Shown here: positions 4,901 to 6,023 of the stretch, piece after piece
How the letters are laid out: each line of letters opens with the position of its first letter
How positions within the stretch are numbered: the first letter of the stretch is position 1
Assembly (NCBI GenBank): GCA_030598425.1
Contig: JAUVPY010000188.1
Location: 1 to 6,023, forward strand
Source of the DNA: Anaerolineae bacterium
Lineage (GTDB): Bacteria > Chloroflexota > Anaerolineae > 4572-78 > NAK82
Direction of reading: 5' to 3'
Length of the DNA stretch: 6,023 nucleotides
Position numbers and translations under genes: made by a program
Notes under the pieces: model-generated
Told to the model about the DNA's origin: nothing
The model's input: the letters and a program-made list of their open reading frames with translations, nothing else
Databases searched by the model: none

Positions 4901-6023
4901 TTGGATCACGTACTCAGCCTGAAATGTCTCATCTGTGCTAAGGAATACCGCCCCGACGAAGTGGATTACGTTTGCCCCGACCACGGGGACGACGGCATTC
5001 TCGATGTGGGTTATGACTACGACCTGATCGGTCGTCGCATCAGCCAGGGTGACTTGCTTCATAACACGGACCGCACCATCTGGCGCTACCGGCCGTTGCT
5101 GCCGGTGGAGCCGGACACGCCTGTCCCTCCCCTGGCTGTCGGTTGGACGCCGCTTTATCGGGCGGATCGACTGGCGGCTGAGTTGGATCTCAACCACCTG
5201 TGGATCAAAGACGACGGCCGTCAGCCGACGGCTTCCTTCAAGGATCGAGCCAGCGCCATCGCCGTAGTCAAGGCCAAGGAGAAAGGGGCCGAGATCATCA
5301 CCACCGCCAGCACCGGCAACGCGGCGGCCGCCCTCTCCGGGCTGTGTGCCAGCGTCAAACAGCCCAACGTCATCTTTGTGCCCGAGAGCGCTCCGCAGGC
5401 CAAAATCGCCCAGTTGCTCGTCTTTGGCTCGACGGTGATGCTGGTGGAGGGCACCTACGACGATGCCTTCGAGTTGTGCTTGCTGGCTGCCGAGGAGTAT
5501 GGCTGGTACAATCGGAACACCGCTTACAACCCCTATATGACGGAGGGCAAAAAGACGGCCAGCTACGAGATCTGCGAGCAACTCGGCTGGCACCCCCCGG
5601 ATCGTATCTTCGTCAGCGTCGGTGACGGCTGTATTATCGGTGGTCTGCACAAGGGACTGAAAGACCTGCTCGCGCTGGGCTGGATCGACCGCGTGCCCAA
5701 GCTGATGGGCGTACAGGCGACCGGCTCAGCCTACATGGCTCAGGCCTGGGCCAACTATGAGGATGTGCTGACCAAGCCTCCCATCCAGGCCCACACGATC
5801 GCCGACAGCATCAGCGCCGGAACCCCCCGCGATCGGATCAAGGCTATGGCCGCTGTGCGCGAGACGGACGGCGCTTACATACAGGTCAGCGACCAGGAGA
5901 TTCTGGCGGCCATTCCCGCCCTGGCCCGGGGGTGCGGTGTCTTCGCCGAGCCGGCCGGCGCTGCTGCCTATGCTGGCCTGCTGAAAGCCCTGGACGAGGA
6001 GTTGGTGCGCCCTGATGAGCGCA
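4901..6023 (+). CDS. Threonine-synthase-like PLP-dependent enzyme (fold type II), 3' partial
   Basis: The frame is open from TTG 4901 to the window edge, giving 374 codons without a stop. The N-terminus has a zinc-ribbon-like pair of knuckles: C9-x2-C12 and C25-x2-H28. The catalytic core follows: GWTPLYRADRL (81-91), PTASFKDRA (109-117) with K114 as the predicted PLP Schiff-base lysine, STGNAAAAL (137-145) binding the cofactor ring, VGDGCIIGG (240-248) as the phosphate-binding glycine loop, TIADSISAGTPRDR (299-312) and EPAGAAAYAGL (350-360). These match threonine synthases, which convert O-phosphohomoserine to threonine. Similar folds include threonine dehydratase and diaminopropionate ammonia-lyase (YgeX), and the carbamoyl-phosphate neighbourhood makes a catabolic lyase role conceivable; the motifs favour the threonine synthase branch. 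Only a short C-terminus is missing, judged by the position of the EPAGAA motif. The family is secure; the exact substrate is not. Confidence 0.5.
   Translation, partial: MDHVLSLKCLICAKEYRPDEVDYVCPDHGDDGILDVGYDYDLIGRRISQGDLLHNTDRTIWRYRPLLPVEPDTPVPPLAVGWTPLYRADRLAAELDLNHLWIKDDGRQPTASFKDRASAIAVVKAKEKGAEIITTASTGNAAAALSGLCASVKQPNVIFVPESAPQAKIAQLLVFGSTVMLVEGTYDDAFELCLLAAEEYGWYNRNTAYNPYMTEGKKTASYEICEQLGWHPPDRIFVSVGDGCIIGGLHKGLKDLLALGWIDRVPKLMGVQATGSAYMAQAWANYEDVLTKPPIQAHTIADSISAGTPRDRIKAMAAVRETDGAYIQVSDQEILAAIPALARGCGVFAEPAGAAAYAGLLKALDEELVRPDER

Noticed and set aside
4787..5650. 287-residue reverse-strand ORF
   Set aside because: It is antisense to the PLP enzyme, whose motifs are clear on the + strand, and its end is translated repeat.

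Overview
The window is GC-rich bacterial DNA with every supported gene on the + strand. Its spacers are filled by low-complexity repeats of two kinds: ACGTTTTACG-type, and GGGATCA/GGGAATC-type. This style of spacer, together with the gene content, reminds me of uncultured Chloroflexota (Anaerolineae/Caldilineae-like), but that is an inference from general familiarity and not proven by the sequence.

Layout: (1) 1-423, the 3' end of a GntR/HutC-type transcription regulator (UTRA ligand-binding domain). (2) 424-656, a spacer with an ACGTTTTACG inverted repeat. (3) 657-1730, a carbamoyltransferase with a YgeW-like proline-rich loop. (4) 1731-1883, a G-rich/C-rich inverted-repeat spacer. (5) 1884-2927, a second, paralogous carbamoyltransferase with an altered active-site region. 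(6) 2928-3124, a second inverted-repeat spacer. (7) 3125-4093, carbamate kinase. (8) 4107-4775, a HicB-like plus DinB-like two-domain protein whose Shine-Dalgarno overlaps the kinase stop codon. (9) 4776-4900, a third inverted-repeat spacer. (10) 4901 to the window end, a threonine-synthase-like PLP enzyme starting with TTG, open at the 3' edge.

Read together, the middle genes suggest a carbamoyl-phosphate module. One or two carbamoyltransferases could phosphorolyse a ureido compound to carbamoyl phosphate, and carbamate kinase could convert that to ATP, ammonia and CO2. No arginine deiminase is visible, so this is not a standard arc operon. The combination of a YgeW-like transferase, a carbamate kinase and a fold-type II PLP enzyme recalls the E. 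coli yge/yqe cluster, but the substrate cannot be told from this window. The upstream GntR-family regulator is a plausible controller.

The most unusual non-coding feature is that three spacers in the run each carry a G-rich arm with at least four GGG tracts, followed by a complementary C-rich arm ending just before the next Shine-Dalgarno. These could fold either as long hairpins or as G-quadruplexes in the transcript.

[Form note: the original answer gave no feature confidence values; the required field is filled with a uniform placeholder of 0.5.]
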